Assembly: GCA_026936325.1 (NCBI GenBank)
Contig: JAPTHN010000007.1
Span: 21,167,974-21,231,973 of the forward strand
Length of the DNA: 64,000 nt
Reading direction: 5' to 3'
Source: Platynereis dumerilii
Lineage: Eukaryota; Annelida; Polychaeta; Phyllodocida; Nereididae
Part shown: positions 12,250-24,442 of the stretch, piece by piece
How positions within the stretch are numbered: the stretch's first letter is position 1
Layout of the letters: the number at the start of each line of letters is the position of its first letter
Translations under genes and position numbers: made by a program
The notes under the pieces: generated by a model
Databases searched by the model: none
What the model saw: the letters and a program-made list of their open reading frames with translations, nothing else
What the model was told of the DNA's origin: nothing

Positions 12250-12989
12250 CCCTGCTAGTCTTGCATATGGAAATATGCCCCCATCTAGTTTGACAATGTA
12301 TAGAAACAAAATAAAAAGAATTCTCCCATGATGCATATATGTTTTAATAAAGTAAAGTGTAGTATACATAATCAAATAAAAGTTGTACTTTTAATTTGAA
12401 GTTTATAAACTTTATACAGTGTACTTTTAGTAAATGCATGACAGTTACAAGGGTAACTGTCATGGTAAATGTAAGCTGCATATGCATATACACATACACA
12501 TACAGCAAGATTGTTGGGTAATTTGAAAGAGCTGTGAAAAGGGGTAAATACATTTACTCTGCCCTTGGTCCATTTTTCTAGGCCAATGTGCAATGAAGTA
12601 GGGCAATAGCCTCAGGGCTCTTTGACTTCGTTTAAATTATGCTATTACTTTCTTTCTCGAACATCTCAGGTTTTATTGAAATCATAAAAGTGGGTCTGCT
12701 TCATGAAGATGACCTGTATCTACCTTAGCTTAAGATGTCCAAAGCAATGATGAGCTGTGGGTGTGTATCTCCTCTGTCAGCTTAACACAACTATTTCAAG
12801 TTGTTAAACACACAACTCCATCACACACAATCAAAAAACTTCATGCATCGCTATGTAGCAATTCATTTATTTCTCTCTCTTAAGGCCCATTGGCCACTAT
12901 GCCCTGATAACTTCTGACTACTGCTATTATAATTCAGCAAACCAGACTACCAGACCAATATTATGTTACAATGTTCAGGTCAACTATCA
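12250..12989. other. Right-hand body of the Helitron-like element
   Basis: From the CCCTGCTAGTCT inverted repeat to the right subterminal repeat there is AT-rich sequence without a coding frame. Two short open frames on the minus strand (12,344-12,593) overlap in different frames and resemble nothing known. Confidence 0.4.
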
Positions 12990-13138
12990 GCGTCCAGATA
13001 TGCAAATTGCAATTTGCCTTCTAGTTTTCCCTTGAATTTAGTTCAGGTATAATTCATCTCTTCTCAAAATATGGAGCTTGATCAGGAATAATGATGTTAT
13101 CCATATTCAACTGGAATCTGAATTTCCTCACTGCAGTA

Positions 13139-14010
13139 GGGGGAATCAAGGCGCATTGGGACACTTTTAACGTCTACTAATCTTGCTCAATGCTGAAAAC
13201 GCTGAGCAACTTAGATGTTTGCATGTATATTTCCCATACTATTGAGCTGAAATTCAAGGCATAATAAATTAGACTGCACCTACCATTTTGCAGCCAGACA
13301 TCAACTAAAAATCATTTAAACACTCCATGTGCAATAGATATTACATATAAGTAGTATGTAAGACAATATACAGTGCATTAACACATTGTAGCTCCAATGA
13401 ATAATTTTAAACAGTTTTAAACATATAGCATAAACTAACCTGGGTGCGGACGCCTATGTAAGTAACACAAAGTGCTTTGCGATGAATTTGTTCACAGAGC
13501 ATGGTAATCCACTACGCCTCTATTCACCGTGGCCTGAATACCTAGTGTGTGTTGTCATAAGTCACTCACTTGACTTGGACACTAACATTCTGTCATATAA
13601 AGTGCGTCCCAATGTTCCCCGAATTCATTGTCCCAATGAGCCCCGATATGAATTTTACGGCAAAATGCTAATTCCTCAATCACCAGTGAGTGTGTTTATC
13701 AGGATAGCAATTCATAACTGTGCCTTACCATGTATCAAATTCACACAAGCATTGAGAAAGCCACATTGTTCATGGTTTGTCCACAGAATGGTTTGAATTG
13801 AACCCCTCTGAATTTACTTTAGTGGCAGGAAAACAAACTTTTCTTCACCATAATTCTGCATGTGGCTGTAATTTGTCAATAAAACGATAGAAACATCACA
13901 ATGTGAAATTACAAGATATGATGGCACCACCAAATCATATACTTTGACAGGAACCAAGAAAACCGCACCGTCTCACAGTGCCCCGAGTCCCAATGTGCCC
14001 CGTTTCCCCC
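13139..14010. mobile_element. 872-bp TA-flanked element with repeated CCCAATG.GCCCCG motif
   Basis: The left end reads GGGGGAATCAAGGCGCATTG and the inverted right end GGGGGAAACGGGGCACATTG, both continuing GGAC; TA lies outside each (13,137-13,138 and 14,011-14,012). The phrase CCCAATG followed by C-rich sequence recurs near 13,610, 13,630 and 13,990. A 104-codon open frame at 13,482-13,796 matches no family I know and is probably chance. Its superfamily is undecided. Confidence 0.65.
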
Positions 14011-14012
14011 TA

Positions 14013-15987
14013 CAGACAATATGACCAAAATTGAGGTAAACCATAAGGTGGGAAATTGAGGAACTAACATTTGGGAGTTTTCTCAAGAGGCAGTTCCCAT
14101 TCTGTTGACACAAATTGACCCTGGCTGAAGACCACAAAACAGTATTGTACTCCCATAAATAGACTCGTGTGACATTGACTTGTGCACACGACACATTTGC
14201 TAGAGAAAACCGTGGGCTAAAGTCATATTTGAAGAATTTAAACTCTTATACTGATAGAATTACATTTCGTGAGTGGATATTTTCCAGTTGCCTGGTCCAT
14301 CCACCAACAGACAATTCGTATCCCAGTAGTTAATATTTCTGTGAGTGTCACATATGGTTATGAAGCTGAAATGCTTTATTTTGTCCTTATGCATGCTTTG
14401 AGATACTAAATGCACAACTGACTGGCATTGCTGTGAGAATTTGTCATGTGCTCAGGTTGTAAAACAACTAACAAATGAAGAGGAACTGTCTCTTTAATTC
14501 CTGAGATCATAAGTATGTTTAGTTATACTGGTTAATCGTGTGATAATCACCAAGGCACTTTTCTCACCAAACTGCAGTATTGTAGACTCCTATGAAAAGC
14601 TATAATGATATTTGGTTTATTACAGATTTTGGAAAGCAATAGGAAATTTACATGTAGTCAACTGGTTTTTTTTTGTTTGTTTTTTTTTTCAGAATATTCA
14701 ATAATACTGCCAATATTGTTATAAAGATGTGTACAATAATGTAATTCTTCTGATCATTTCCCACAAAGCCAACTTGATTAGTTCGTGCAGAGAGCAACAA
14801 AAGCAAATACAATCTGGATGCCATATTTGGAAGAAAGATTATGGTGCACTGCAGAGCGAATGATAACACAACTCCATTTCATTGGATATCTCTATTTTTG
14901 TGAGATTGATTTATGATTGTATCTGTGTGCCCTTGCCAAGATAATTTATAATTCCCCTCAATTTTGAGTTCGAAATGTCTTTTTCTTCCATTCCCTTTCA
15001 GCTTACATAATCTAATAGATATTTCGAGTAATATATGTTGAGTAGACTCTGTGAAAAATTTATACAGGTCATAAATGCGTAAATTTATTACCGTCATCAT
15101 TATCACGGATAATCTCATTTCCAAACTTTCACATGAGTTTAGCATGCTTAACTATGATAAACAAACGCAGTAACTATTTTCTAGTAATTCAATTGAAAAA
15201 TTATTTCAAATTTGATGCAAACCTGCAGACATAGATAATAGGCATTAAACACAATGAAAATCAGTAATCAAAAACCAAATAATTGAAGAAAATGAGGCTT
15301 TTCTGATGTGATTTCACAGAAGATTTTGAAAGTTTCATGAACATTCTTGCTAGAATGTAAAGGAACATTCTTCATCTGGAGCATTCAGCAGATGGAACCA
15401 AGAAGTTTTGTCAATTTGATAACTGGGAAAACCATTTCAGAGATTGCTTTTGGGAGTTATGGTGAAGAAAAGTACCAAGAAGTACACAGAAGGGACCCAA
15501 ACATAATAACGAAGGAGCATTAACTAATGGTCAACAAGTAAAATTGACAAGACGGCCAATGGTCTGGTACAATAATACAAAGAGGAAGTAAATGTACACT
15601 CATTGACAGAAGTCTTGTCACCACCATGATGTTCTGGACACTACCGCTCGTAACTTGACTTGTGGTTGACTGATATTATCAAGATATGGCTTAAATGAAA
15701 GCTAAATGCTAATTTCATATGATTATATTGTGAAAGTAAAGTTTCGTTTGAGTCAGAATATTCCACAAATTAATATAGACAGTATGTCGAAAATGTGCTC
15801 CGATGAAAGTCTTATTGCATTTAAATAATAATGCTGAAATATAGCCTTAAATAATTTTGAAGTGGAGAAAATGAAGCAATAATATCAGAGCAGTTAGTCA
15901 AGGTGTAGCTGAAATAAATAAAAAAACACTATGCATGACTTCTTGGTCCTGTCAAACAATCTTCAGACTCATTGCGAAATCAGCTAA
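14013..15987. other. Intergenic/intronic sequence without recognised features
   Basis: AT-rich DNA with short homopolymer runs (for example T-rich at 14,667-14,692). Short minus-strand open frames at 14,648-14,869 and 14,879-15,145 have no recognisable motif, and no match to the duplicated units was seen. Confidence 0.5.
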
Positions 15988-16401
15988 TTATTGATAAAAA
16001 TCATCAAATATGGCAGATAATGCAGGCAAGTGCCATTCAAATCTCATCAGTAATCTTGGAATAATTATCTCTGCATCCTGTATTATTTTGGTGGACATGG
16101 GTTGAGGGATATTGAGATCATTCCATTTCTGGTGACCATGCACATTCAACTGGTTATATCGCCTTTGCCGAAAAATCAAAGCACTAGTATTGTCATGTGA
16201 AATTTCCAAAATCTGATTAGAATAAGTGTTAAATATTATGTGAGCCCTAATGTAAGCAACCCTGTATCTTGCTGCAGACTTGCCTGGTTTCTTCATATCA
16301 AACCTTGGAATTAGTGAAAATTTGGGCAGACTCACTGCTTTCTCACAGATCATCATCATATGGTGATCACCAAATGCTGGATAGTCCCAAAACGGAACCA
16401 T
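15988..16401 (-). CDS. Hypothetical open frame, 137 codons, doubtful
   Basis: This is one of the longer uninterrupted frames in the window and lies in single-copy sequence just left of copy 1. The product would be basic, with segments such as RFDMKKPGKSAARYRVAYIR and ALIFRQRRYNQLNV. I recognise no domain, signal peptide or membrane segment. An in-frame stop lies four codons before the first ATG, so it is not the visible end of a longer exon on that side. With this base composition, about one frame of this length is expected by chance in 64 kb on both strands. It could be an exon, a relic of a mobile-element protein or noise. Confidence 0.2.
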   Translation of the reverse strand: MVPFWDYPAFGDHHMMMICEKAVSLPKFSLIPRFDMKKPGKSAARYRVAYIRAHIIFNTYSNQILEISHDNTSALIFRQRRYNQLNVHGHQKWNDLNIPQPMSTKIIQDAEIIIPRLLMRFEWHLPALSAIFDDFYQ

Positions 16402-17897
16402 GGGTAATGTTCCTCATGCCTCTACTCATTTTCATATATATGTAACTTAAATATAACAAAATCTGCACTTATTAAATATTAGTATATAAACAACATTATG
16501 ATTTATTTTAATCTATTATCAATTTAATGTACTCACTGTGAATTTATATTCATAAGCACGAATAAATGGTATATATATATATTAATTGGTGCATTGCATT
16601 TGAAAAGAAATTTTTGGAACAACATTTGATCCATGCAATACATGTAGTTGGATAGCATTAACGATTCCATCCAGGAGGACTCTAAAAAGGGATTTATTTA
16701 TTTTTGGCATCCAAGAATCTGAAATATTTTTCAATTAAAGAGATGGCATTTGTCATGCAGCTTAAGTAAATTCTTGTTTGAAATTCCGTTTAGGGAAATG
16801 GGACATCCATTGTGAGTAATTTATGTACCTTGTGAAAATGCCAGAGCCATTTGGAAATAGCATTTAATTTTCTGAATTGAGCAGAATTTTGATTATTTCA
16901 TATCAATTTTGATTTATAATAATCTATTACAGGAAAGAAAAAAATCCATGTTGAATGATTTCACAGGGAAGAACTATAACTGTTATGGATTGTTGGTTAA
17001 TAAATTTGTATTCCTGAACACATATCAGATGTTCTTATTTAATAGGTTAACTGCAAACACAATATTGGTAACAATCTTAGATTAGGCTTGTCATTTATCA
17101 CCTATGTGTTTCTCTTGCACTGTCTAAAATTTATCTTACCCTTTGATTACAGTCTAGTATTTAACTCTTTCTAGATAGCGATTTTCTGTCCTCACCAAAA
17201 TTACAAGCAAGAAGGCCAGAAAAGTCTGCTTGGCAAAATCCACGACACTTGCAGAATTGGTTGGATTTTCCTGAACACACTTCGCTTGCTTCAAGATAAC
17301 CCAGTGTGTTTGACGATTGAAAATGTTTCGTTATAAGCTCTAATTGAATGTTCAATCCTTGAAGACATTTATTTATCATGCAGTGCGCCGCTACACAATT
17401 ACATCACATGTGCAAAGAGAACTGTTATTTTCTTTTGGTTGTGCATTTACACACAATTTGCATCTTTTGCTCCAGGCGATTTTTGTCTTTAATTGTTCCC
17501 AATTTACAAATTTCTCTCCTCATGTTCCTTAATCGCATCAAAGTGTGTCCCTGGGCAACCCACTGCTTCTTTGAATATTTCATTGTTTGTTTCTTGCACG
17601 TTAAAACCTTCCTCACTTTTTGCATTGTATCTGTAACGATATACAATGGTAGTTCAGAAGGTCAAAATAGTATAGAAAGGTGAATGGTTTGGCTGAAATC
17701 AATTATGAAGGTGTGCATATAGCAGACACGAATTTTGATATTAGATGTTGAAATGGATATTATTAGGAAATTTCGAATATTTCGCACTCAACTTTGTTAC
17801 CAGATCAACACAGTTGAGTGTGGACAATTCAACATTTACAATGACCTACATTTCCATTCACTTGCCTTGGATTGTGACAGTTTACAGCCTTGCTCCA

Positions 17898-18292
17898 GGG
17901 CAATTCCGTAAAGTCCGATTCACGGATTTCACATTTTAGCAGCATGTGTAGCCCTACCATTACACCTCAGCTATTTCTTTGTTATCTGGGCATGAAGCCA
18001 GGAAATAGGGGTATCAGACAAGCCACCAACCAAAGCTCCAAGTGTAACAGGAGCTGACCTACAAGTCAAATATCATGGTGTCGGACGTACATCACACGGT
18101 GTACGTCCGACACCATGAAATTTGGCAATAGCTCAAATCCTGTAACACTTGGAGCTTTGGTTGGTGGCTTGTCTGATACCCCTATTACCTGGTCTCATGC
18201 CTAGATAACAATGAAATAGCTGAGGTGTAATGGTAGGGCTACACAAGCTGCTAAAATGTCAAATCTGTGAATCGGACTTTACGGAATTGCCC
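17898..18292. mobile_element. 395-bp foldback MITE inserted in copy 1 only
   Basis: Almost the whole element is one inverted repeat with arms of about 190 bp, ends GGGCAATTCCGTAAAGTCCG, and a central palindrome around ATGGTGTCGGACGTAC. Copy 2 keeps the empty site (TTGCTCCATTCTC near 24,212), so the insertion is exact. The flank TCCA is duplicated at 17,894-17,897 and 18,293-18,296. Because the ends are A/T-symmetric, a 2-bp CC duplication with one extra terminal base fits equally. It post-dates the tandem duplication or was lost cleanly from copy 2. No coding capacity. Confidence 0.88.
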
Positions 18293-21200
18293 TCCATTCT
18301 CATGTCACAACAACTTGTCAATCAGGTTTGTCAAGTAAGCCAGATCCCTGAAAAAAGAGCAAAGATTGTGAATAGCTGAAGGTAAATCCTTTGAGGAACC
18401 AATTCCCTCGATTTCTTAAAGTTTGTGATTACTGTTTCAAAGGTCTAGCAGTTGACACCATATAGTATTGTTGGGTTGAAAAAGCATGTAATGACCCAAT
18501 AACAAAAGATACCATTTTGAATTATTTCCATAACATATTTTGCACTTGCATGCTTTGTGTATTATTCTTCTTCTGCAATGCACGTCACTAGTTTTTAGTT
18601 GCTATATATGTAAATTTGTTTTCACATTTTGTTGCTGCAAAATGTAAAATGTTTAGTGGTTAGACTTAGACGAAGGAAACTACATCAGTGTGCCATTTCA
18701 AGGGCTTATGTACATCATGATTGACAGGTCCTAAATGGAAAGAAGCGTTTGAATTGTCTAAGGACAGAAGACTAGTTCTCATTAATGGCTTTGATTGCAT
18801 ACATGCAAAGTTACTCGCGAAAGGAAAAACTGTTTTTCACGCCAAGAGAATATTGAAGTCTCGAGTTCATAGAAGAAGTAAGAATGGTTTGATGCACATC
18901 AACAGGATCATTTGAAAGGGGCAAACAGTGTAAAAACAACATTGCTCATTGGTGGAGGGCCTTTCTGTCGAAACGTATAATGGAAATTATGTTGCCAGAG
19001 CATCAACAAAACATTTAGATCATGTCAACAATTGCTTGTTGGAAACATTTTGTTTAGACAACATGTTTCCTTGTTTAAATGACAACATTTTATCAATTTC
19101 TTGCACATTCCGATGGTACCGTCAGAAGACAAGTGAGTATTTCAGTAAAATTGGCCTCAGATCACTAAAATAATGAAAATGCATATGTTACTATAAGAAC
19201 AATATTCATTTCAGGGCACTTGAAGTAAGTACCCATATCAAATTAAAAGGCATTTTGTAATTTTTCCGCAAATTTTAAATGTGTTTTATTTTTCACAAGC
19301 CGGTAGACCCTCCTATCTAACATAGCTATCAGCATCTGCATGGTTTGATTTCACAGGCAATAAATTATATTTGCATGATATTGTAGACTTAGAAATTGTC
19401 CTGCAACTAGAACTTTATATTACTTCAAATAACTCAGACATATTGATTAATTCAGTGGCATCACTCATGTTTGCATCAGATCTTCCCTCAAATCTGGAGA
19501 TTTGCTCATTAATATAATAAGGATAGTGAGATTGGCCGTGTTTGACAGGATTCTGTAATTCATTAGCCGTGGGCTTGGTCTGATTATTTAATTGCTCATC
19601 ATCTGGAGATCAAATGTCAATGGTTCTGCAGTCATTTAATGACCCTTGTAGATTGAATGTCATGGATGTTCACTGATTGATCTCAATAGATTAAATTTTC
19701 CTATAAATATTATAAATATAATTGTGAGTGCTTCCCAACTTGTTGCAACTGGAACAGTTCTCTCACATTACATAATTATATTGCTGTGTTTCTCAAGGCT
19801 GTTCTCTGTCATTTTAAATATTCCGGTCAGCATCTCGTTAAATTTTAATATTTTGTTGCAGTCTCTCCATGTGCAGTGCCAATAGCTAAACCCAGCACAA
19901 ACTCAAAGGGGTAGCCAAGTTCTTGTTCTAAAAACCACTCCTCTAATAAAGTGTTCATCTGTTATTTATGTCTTCATTTCATGTGAAGATCACGGTTTCT
20001 ACAACCATTTCACAATCAATTTCTGACTGAAAGTTACTGATTACATCTAAATGGGTATTTGCTGAAATAAAACCTGACTGACAACTGAAGTGAGAGGATA
20101 GAAAGAAGCCATTCAGAAACTGTGTAAGACGCAAGTAGAGAATTCATTAATGGATGTGGTAAAGTCTAGTTTCCTCAATTTTCCATCAAGAAGCTGGATA
20201 TTAGTTATGAAATTTAGCAGTGAAATTAACGAACACCCATGCACAAAAGAGTCTACACCTATACAACTCCTGCCTTATTACTAATAGCAAAAAGTGTTTG
20301 GAACCCTGTCAAAGGCAATATAGTGATATTACATAATTTACAGTATAGACTGTTTAAAAAGATTTGATACAAAGACTGGCATTTCACCTGAGGGGGGGAG
20401 AGGGGGTGTCACTATTTTACTATGGGTCAGGAATGACCTTGATTGCATAAAAAATCGTATTGCCCTGATGGCATCTTATTGTCCTGATTCCATACAAATT
20501 TTATTTGATGCTGTTTAAACTACATAGATGTGCCTTCCCTTCATCAAAAGGAATCAGAATTTCCTCAATGAAGTTGAGAAAATATCACTACATAATGAAC
20601 CAAAAATTACCCAGGAATTTGCAAAAAGACCACCACCTGGTAGTTTTTGCAGGAGGCAACTCCAACTTCTGCCAAACAATTTTGCAAATTGTTACTCAAC
20701 ACTGAAACACTTTCCTGAAACGTTCACTGCATAGACCTAGGGTGCGACACATAGATATTAATTTTCTCTATGCCATCTTTGATCTATGCCAAATTTCTTA
20801 TCACCTAGAAATCAGCAGCTGGCAGATGTTGCTGGTTCTGTTGACATTTTATTGTTGCAGAATTGTCATCAGACTGCATTGACCCTTGTGAATCCTCTGT
20901 ATCTTGTCGCCTCTCTTATGTTGATAAACATAATTGTTAAAAACTACAAAGTGCATTGTGTCATCAAACAGAAAATATGATGGAATCAAGACTTCATATC
21001 TATCGGAAAAGAAAATCTGCAAAATTATGCAGCTATCTGCCATGTTACAAAATGCAGATGATTGCTCTTATAAGTGTTACAGCTGAAGTCAAAAAGACAG
21101 ACTCAGAAATGGTTGTCAGCATGTTATGCTCTGTTTGATTCAGATAAAGCATGTCATGTTGAATTGTTTCTGTGTCTATCCTTTTGACTCTAGTGTCACT

Positions 21201-21962
21201 GTAACAAATTCAATAATATCAAAACTCTGCATTTAGAAAGGAAGATATATGTTACCACGTGAGAACTGAATATATTGCAAGACTTATCATAGTCTGCAGA
21301 CAATGGGGGTGTGGCTTAAGTTTGACTAGAGTGTTGTATTGTATTGTATTGAATATTTTATTGTATTGTTTTCTACTATCAGTCATGCACCGCAATGCAG
21401 ACATTCAATTTGCGTTGAGTCTTCGACAATGATACAGCTGTCTTGTGTGCATTGTAATTACCCTAAATCTTTGTTGAACAAGGGATGGTTATCATGGTGA
21501 AACAAAACTTCAAAAACAAAATCTGAATTTCATTTCTCTCATCAAAATGGACAGACATCTCGTTTTCATTTGCTTTGCGTTTCCGATTATGAAACTAATT
21601 TTTTCTGTGTCACTCAAACAGTAGACATGCGATAAACAGAGGTAAACAAGTTTTTAAAAAAATCTAAATAATTGTGATTCTTTGGAGGTTTTTTTTGTCC
21701 ATGATTGTGTGTTCTAACGGGCACTAATTTGGCAAATTTTTCTGCCAATTTCCTCAGTGATTTGATTAGTTCAGCTAACTCGGCTTTGGCAAACACCTAT
21801 TCAGGTTTTCATTTAGTGTTACCAATGAGCTGAAGCTTTCATGGCAAAATTTTTGTTGAAGTAATTGCAAAGCAAAACTGCTGGTTATTACACCACTAAG
21901 TTTAAACAAGGTGCCAGGTTCAAATCAAGGTACAATTACGCAATTGTCACATAGTACGTTTA

Positions 21963-22324
21963 CAGCTAAACATTTTAATATAGAATTAAAGTGGACTGTG
22001 GAACTGTGAAAATGGCACTACGTGACTCATGATAGCCGATGATGTGTCATCTTCTCTACTTTCAACATGGGAAACATAGAGGCTGTTGGATTAGTCATAT
22101 TCAAGAGCAAGCGACTTGACTTCTCATAACAAATTTTAGAGTGAAAATCAGATGCATAATCCTTCTTTTTGGCTGTCACTAACAAATGGGATAAGTCTCC
22201 TTCAATCAAATTAATATTGCAAGTATTGGGTTTGATCATGACAAATCATCAGCATGATGACACACAAAGTGCCATTTTCACAGTGCCACAGTCCACTTTA
22301 ATTCTATATCAAAGTGTTTCGCTG
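21963..22324. mobile_element. TA-target MITE, 362 bp (copy 1)
   Basis: Long terminal inverted repeats of about 60 bp start CAGCTAAACATTTTAATATA and end in the inverted form TGTTTCGCTG. TA flanks both sides. Copy 0 has the unoccupied site (GTTTAATGAATC near 5,263), so target and ends are fixed by comparison. The same insertion is in copy 2, so it predates the tandem duplication. A third family member, inverted, is at 36.6 kb. Structure fits a Tc1/mariner-like MITE. Confidence 0.88.
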
Positions 22325-22852
22325 TAATGTATCGGTCATCTTAAAAACTGTTTAGATTGCATGGTCAGGGCTCCACTTTCAGTTTTCATTTATCATAGTG
22401 ATGTTCTATGCTACATTGCCGCAAATGTTCTGATACTGTTGCCATCTTGGTGAAAATTGTTTTATTCCCTATTTCTGAACCATGTAAATGATTTTATGCT
22501 ATTATTGTTTTTCCACCTGAAAGCTCTCTTGTACTCTTGTCAGAGACAGAGGCAAATGAGCTGATCCTCCATATAATGGTAACATTATTGCATCTTGATA
22601 ATTCACATCAAATGATTTATAACAGACAGGTTATGCATCGCAAACAAATTTCACGGCAAGAGATACTGCGTAGGGCTCACTGCTTGAATCTATATAATGG
22701 CTGTTTCAGTTACCATAAATCTGATATTTTTCAATGCATTAGGGATGACGCTACCTTCATGAATGGGCGTAATGGGTATAACATGCTGTGTCATATGCTT
22801 CTTTGTGAACCAAACCCTCAGAACTCAACATCAGGCAGCTTCTATACATTAA

Positions 22853-22865
22853 CAGTGGCGGATAT
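22853..22865. mobile_element. 13-bp stump of hAT MITE at the duplication junction
   Basis: CAGTGGCGGATAT is identical to the first 13 bases of the complete MITE at 29,905. It is followed at once by the first bases of copy 2 (GATTTATTTT). The breakpoint of the tandem duplication therefore falls inside the MITE, with only AT as shared sequence at the joint. Confidence 0.8.
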
Positions 22866-24257
22866 GATTTATTTTAATCTATTATCAATTTAACGTACTT
22901 ACTGTGAATTTATATTAATTGGTGCATTGCATTTGAAAAGAAATTTTTGGAACAACATTTGATCCATGCTATAGTTGGATAACATTAACAATTCCATCCA
23001 GGAGGACTTTAAAAGGGATTTATTTATTTTTGGCAGCCAAGAATCTGAACTATTTTTCAATTAAAGAGATGGCATTTGTCATGCAGCTTAAGTAAATTCT
23101 TGTTTGAAATTCCGTTTAGGGAAATGGGACATCCATTGTGAGTAATTTATGTTCCTTGTGAAAATGCCAGAGCCATTTGGAATCGCATTTAATTTTCTGA
23201 ATTGAGCAGAATTTTGATTATTTCATATCAATTTTGATTTGTTATAATCTATTACAGGAAAGAAAAAATCCATGTTGAATGATTTCATAGGGAAGAACTA
23301 TAACTGTTATAGACTGTTGGTTAATAAATTTGTATTCCTGAACACAAATCAGATGTTCTTAGTTAATAGGTTAACTGCAAACACAATATTGGTAACAATC
23401 TTAGATCAGGCTTGTCATTTATCACCTATATGTTTCTCTTGCACTGTCTAAAATTTATCTTACCCTTTGATTACAGTCTAGTATTTAACTATTTCTAGAT
23501 AGTGACTTTCTGTCCTCACCAAAATTACAAGCAAGAAGGCCAGAAAAGTCTGCTTGGCAAAATCCACGACACTTGCAGAATTGGTTGGATTTTCCTGAAC
23601 ACACTTCGCTTGCTTCAAGATAACCCAGTGTGTGTGACGATTGAAAATGTTTCGTTATAAGCACTAATTGAATGTTCAATCCTTGAAGACATTTATTTAT
23701 CATGCAGTGCTCCTCTACACAATTAAATCACATGTGCAAAGAGAACTGTTATTTTCTTTTGGTTGTGCATTTACACACAATTTGCATCTTTTGCTCCAGG
23801 CGATTTTTGTCTTTAATTGTTCCCAATTTACAAATTTCTCTCCTCATGTTCCTTTATTGCATCAAAGTGTGTCCCTGGGCAACCCACTGCTTCTTTGAAT
23901 ATTTCATTGTTTGTTTCTTGCACATTAAAACCTTCCTCACTTTTGCATTGTATCTGTAAAGATATACTCTGGTAGTCCAAAAGGTCAGAATAGTATAGGA
24001 AGGTGAATGGTTTGGCTGTAATCAATTATGAAGGTGTGCATAGCAGACACAAATTTTGATATTAGATGTTGAAATGGATATTATTAGGAAATTTTGAATA
24101 TTTCGGACACAACTTTGTTACCAGATCAACACAGTTGAGTGTGGACAATTCAACATTTACTATGACCTACATTTCCATTCACTTGCCTTGGATTGTGACA
24201 GTCTACAGCCTTGCTCCATTCTCATGCCACAACAACTTGTCAATCAGGTTTGTCAAG

Positions 24258-24442
24258 CAGTGGCGTAACTGAGGGGTCTCGAGTGGGGGGGGCACCTGGG
24301 GGGGGGTACGCGATTCCCTGTGGGGGCACCCACTATACTAATTGTATATTTTGCCAGAGTTGGAAAGTTCATATGGGGGGGCACCTGGGGGGGCACAGGT
24401 CCAATATGGGGGGGCCTGTGCCCCACAATAGGGACGCCACTG
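24258..24442. mobile_element. hAT MITE, 185 bp, 8-bp target duplication
   Basis: The ends are CAGTGGCGTAACTGAGG and, at the right, the inverted CGCCACTG. TTGTCAAG is repeated on both sides (24,250-24,257 and 24,443-24,450). Copy 1 has the empty site at about 18,321. Terminal CAGTGGCG with an 8-bp duplication is characteristic of hAT. The interior is rich in GGGGGGCACC runs and has no coding frame. Absence from copy 1 makes it younger than the duplication. Confidence 0.93.

Larger units (their letters stand above)
10022..13024. mobile_element. Helitron/Helentron-like non-autonomous element with internal minisatellite
   Basis: ATCTGGACGC at 10,022 is matched by its inverted copy GCGTCCAGAT at 12,990. 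The left copy is part of a small hairpin (arms ATCTG.ACGCC and GGCGT.CAGAT). Just after the right copy comes a perfect 16-bp palindrome GCAAATTGCAATTTGC (13,002-13,017), then CTT, CTAG and T. A terminal hairpin before CTRR followed by T is a Helitron 3' end. Subterminal inverted repeats plus a central minisatellite are known for Helentron-derived elements such as DINE-1. A 12-bp perfect inverted repeat, AGACTAGCAGGG, lies nested at 10,679 and 12,250 around the minisatellite. The left end is uncertain and no Rep/helicase frame is present. Confidence 0.4.
16500..22865. repeat. Copy 1 of a 6.4-kb tandem duplication
   Basis: The segment starts ATGATTTATTTTAATC and is repeated from 22,866. The order of blocks is the same in both copies, with about 4-5% base differences by eye. 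Private changes in copy 1 are a 395-bp foldback insertion at 17,898, a short AT-repeat expansion near 16,550-16,590, and a deletion of about 745 bp at 21,060/21,061 relative to copies 0 and 2. That deletion removed the recursive-splice-like motif. The segment ends in 13 bp of a hAT MITE terminus (CAGTGGCGGATAT, 22,853-22,865). Confidence 0.95.

Noticed and set aside
22537-22893. 118-codon frame in copy 1 and its 100-codon partner in copy 2 (29,627-29,929) as a possible gene
   Set aside because: About ten of eleven base differences between the copies change the amino acid, copy 0 breaks the frame, and each frame runs into the MITE or the duplication junction. No sign of coding constraint.
23828-24025. 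Minus-strand frame containing EEGFNVQETNNEIFKEA, partly shared by copies 0, 1, 2 and the 7.8 kb block
   Set aside because: Two other frames over the same DNA look equally well conserved, and copies 0 and 1 contain stops. The similarity reflects DNA homology.
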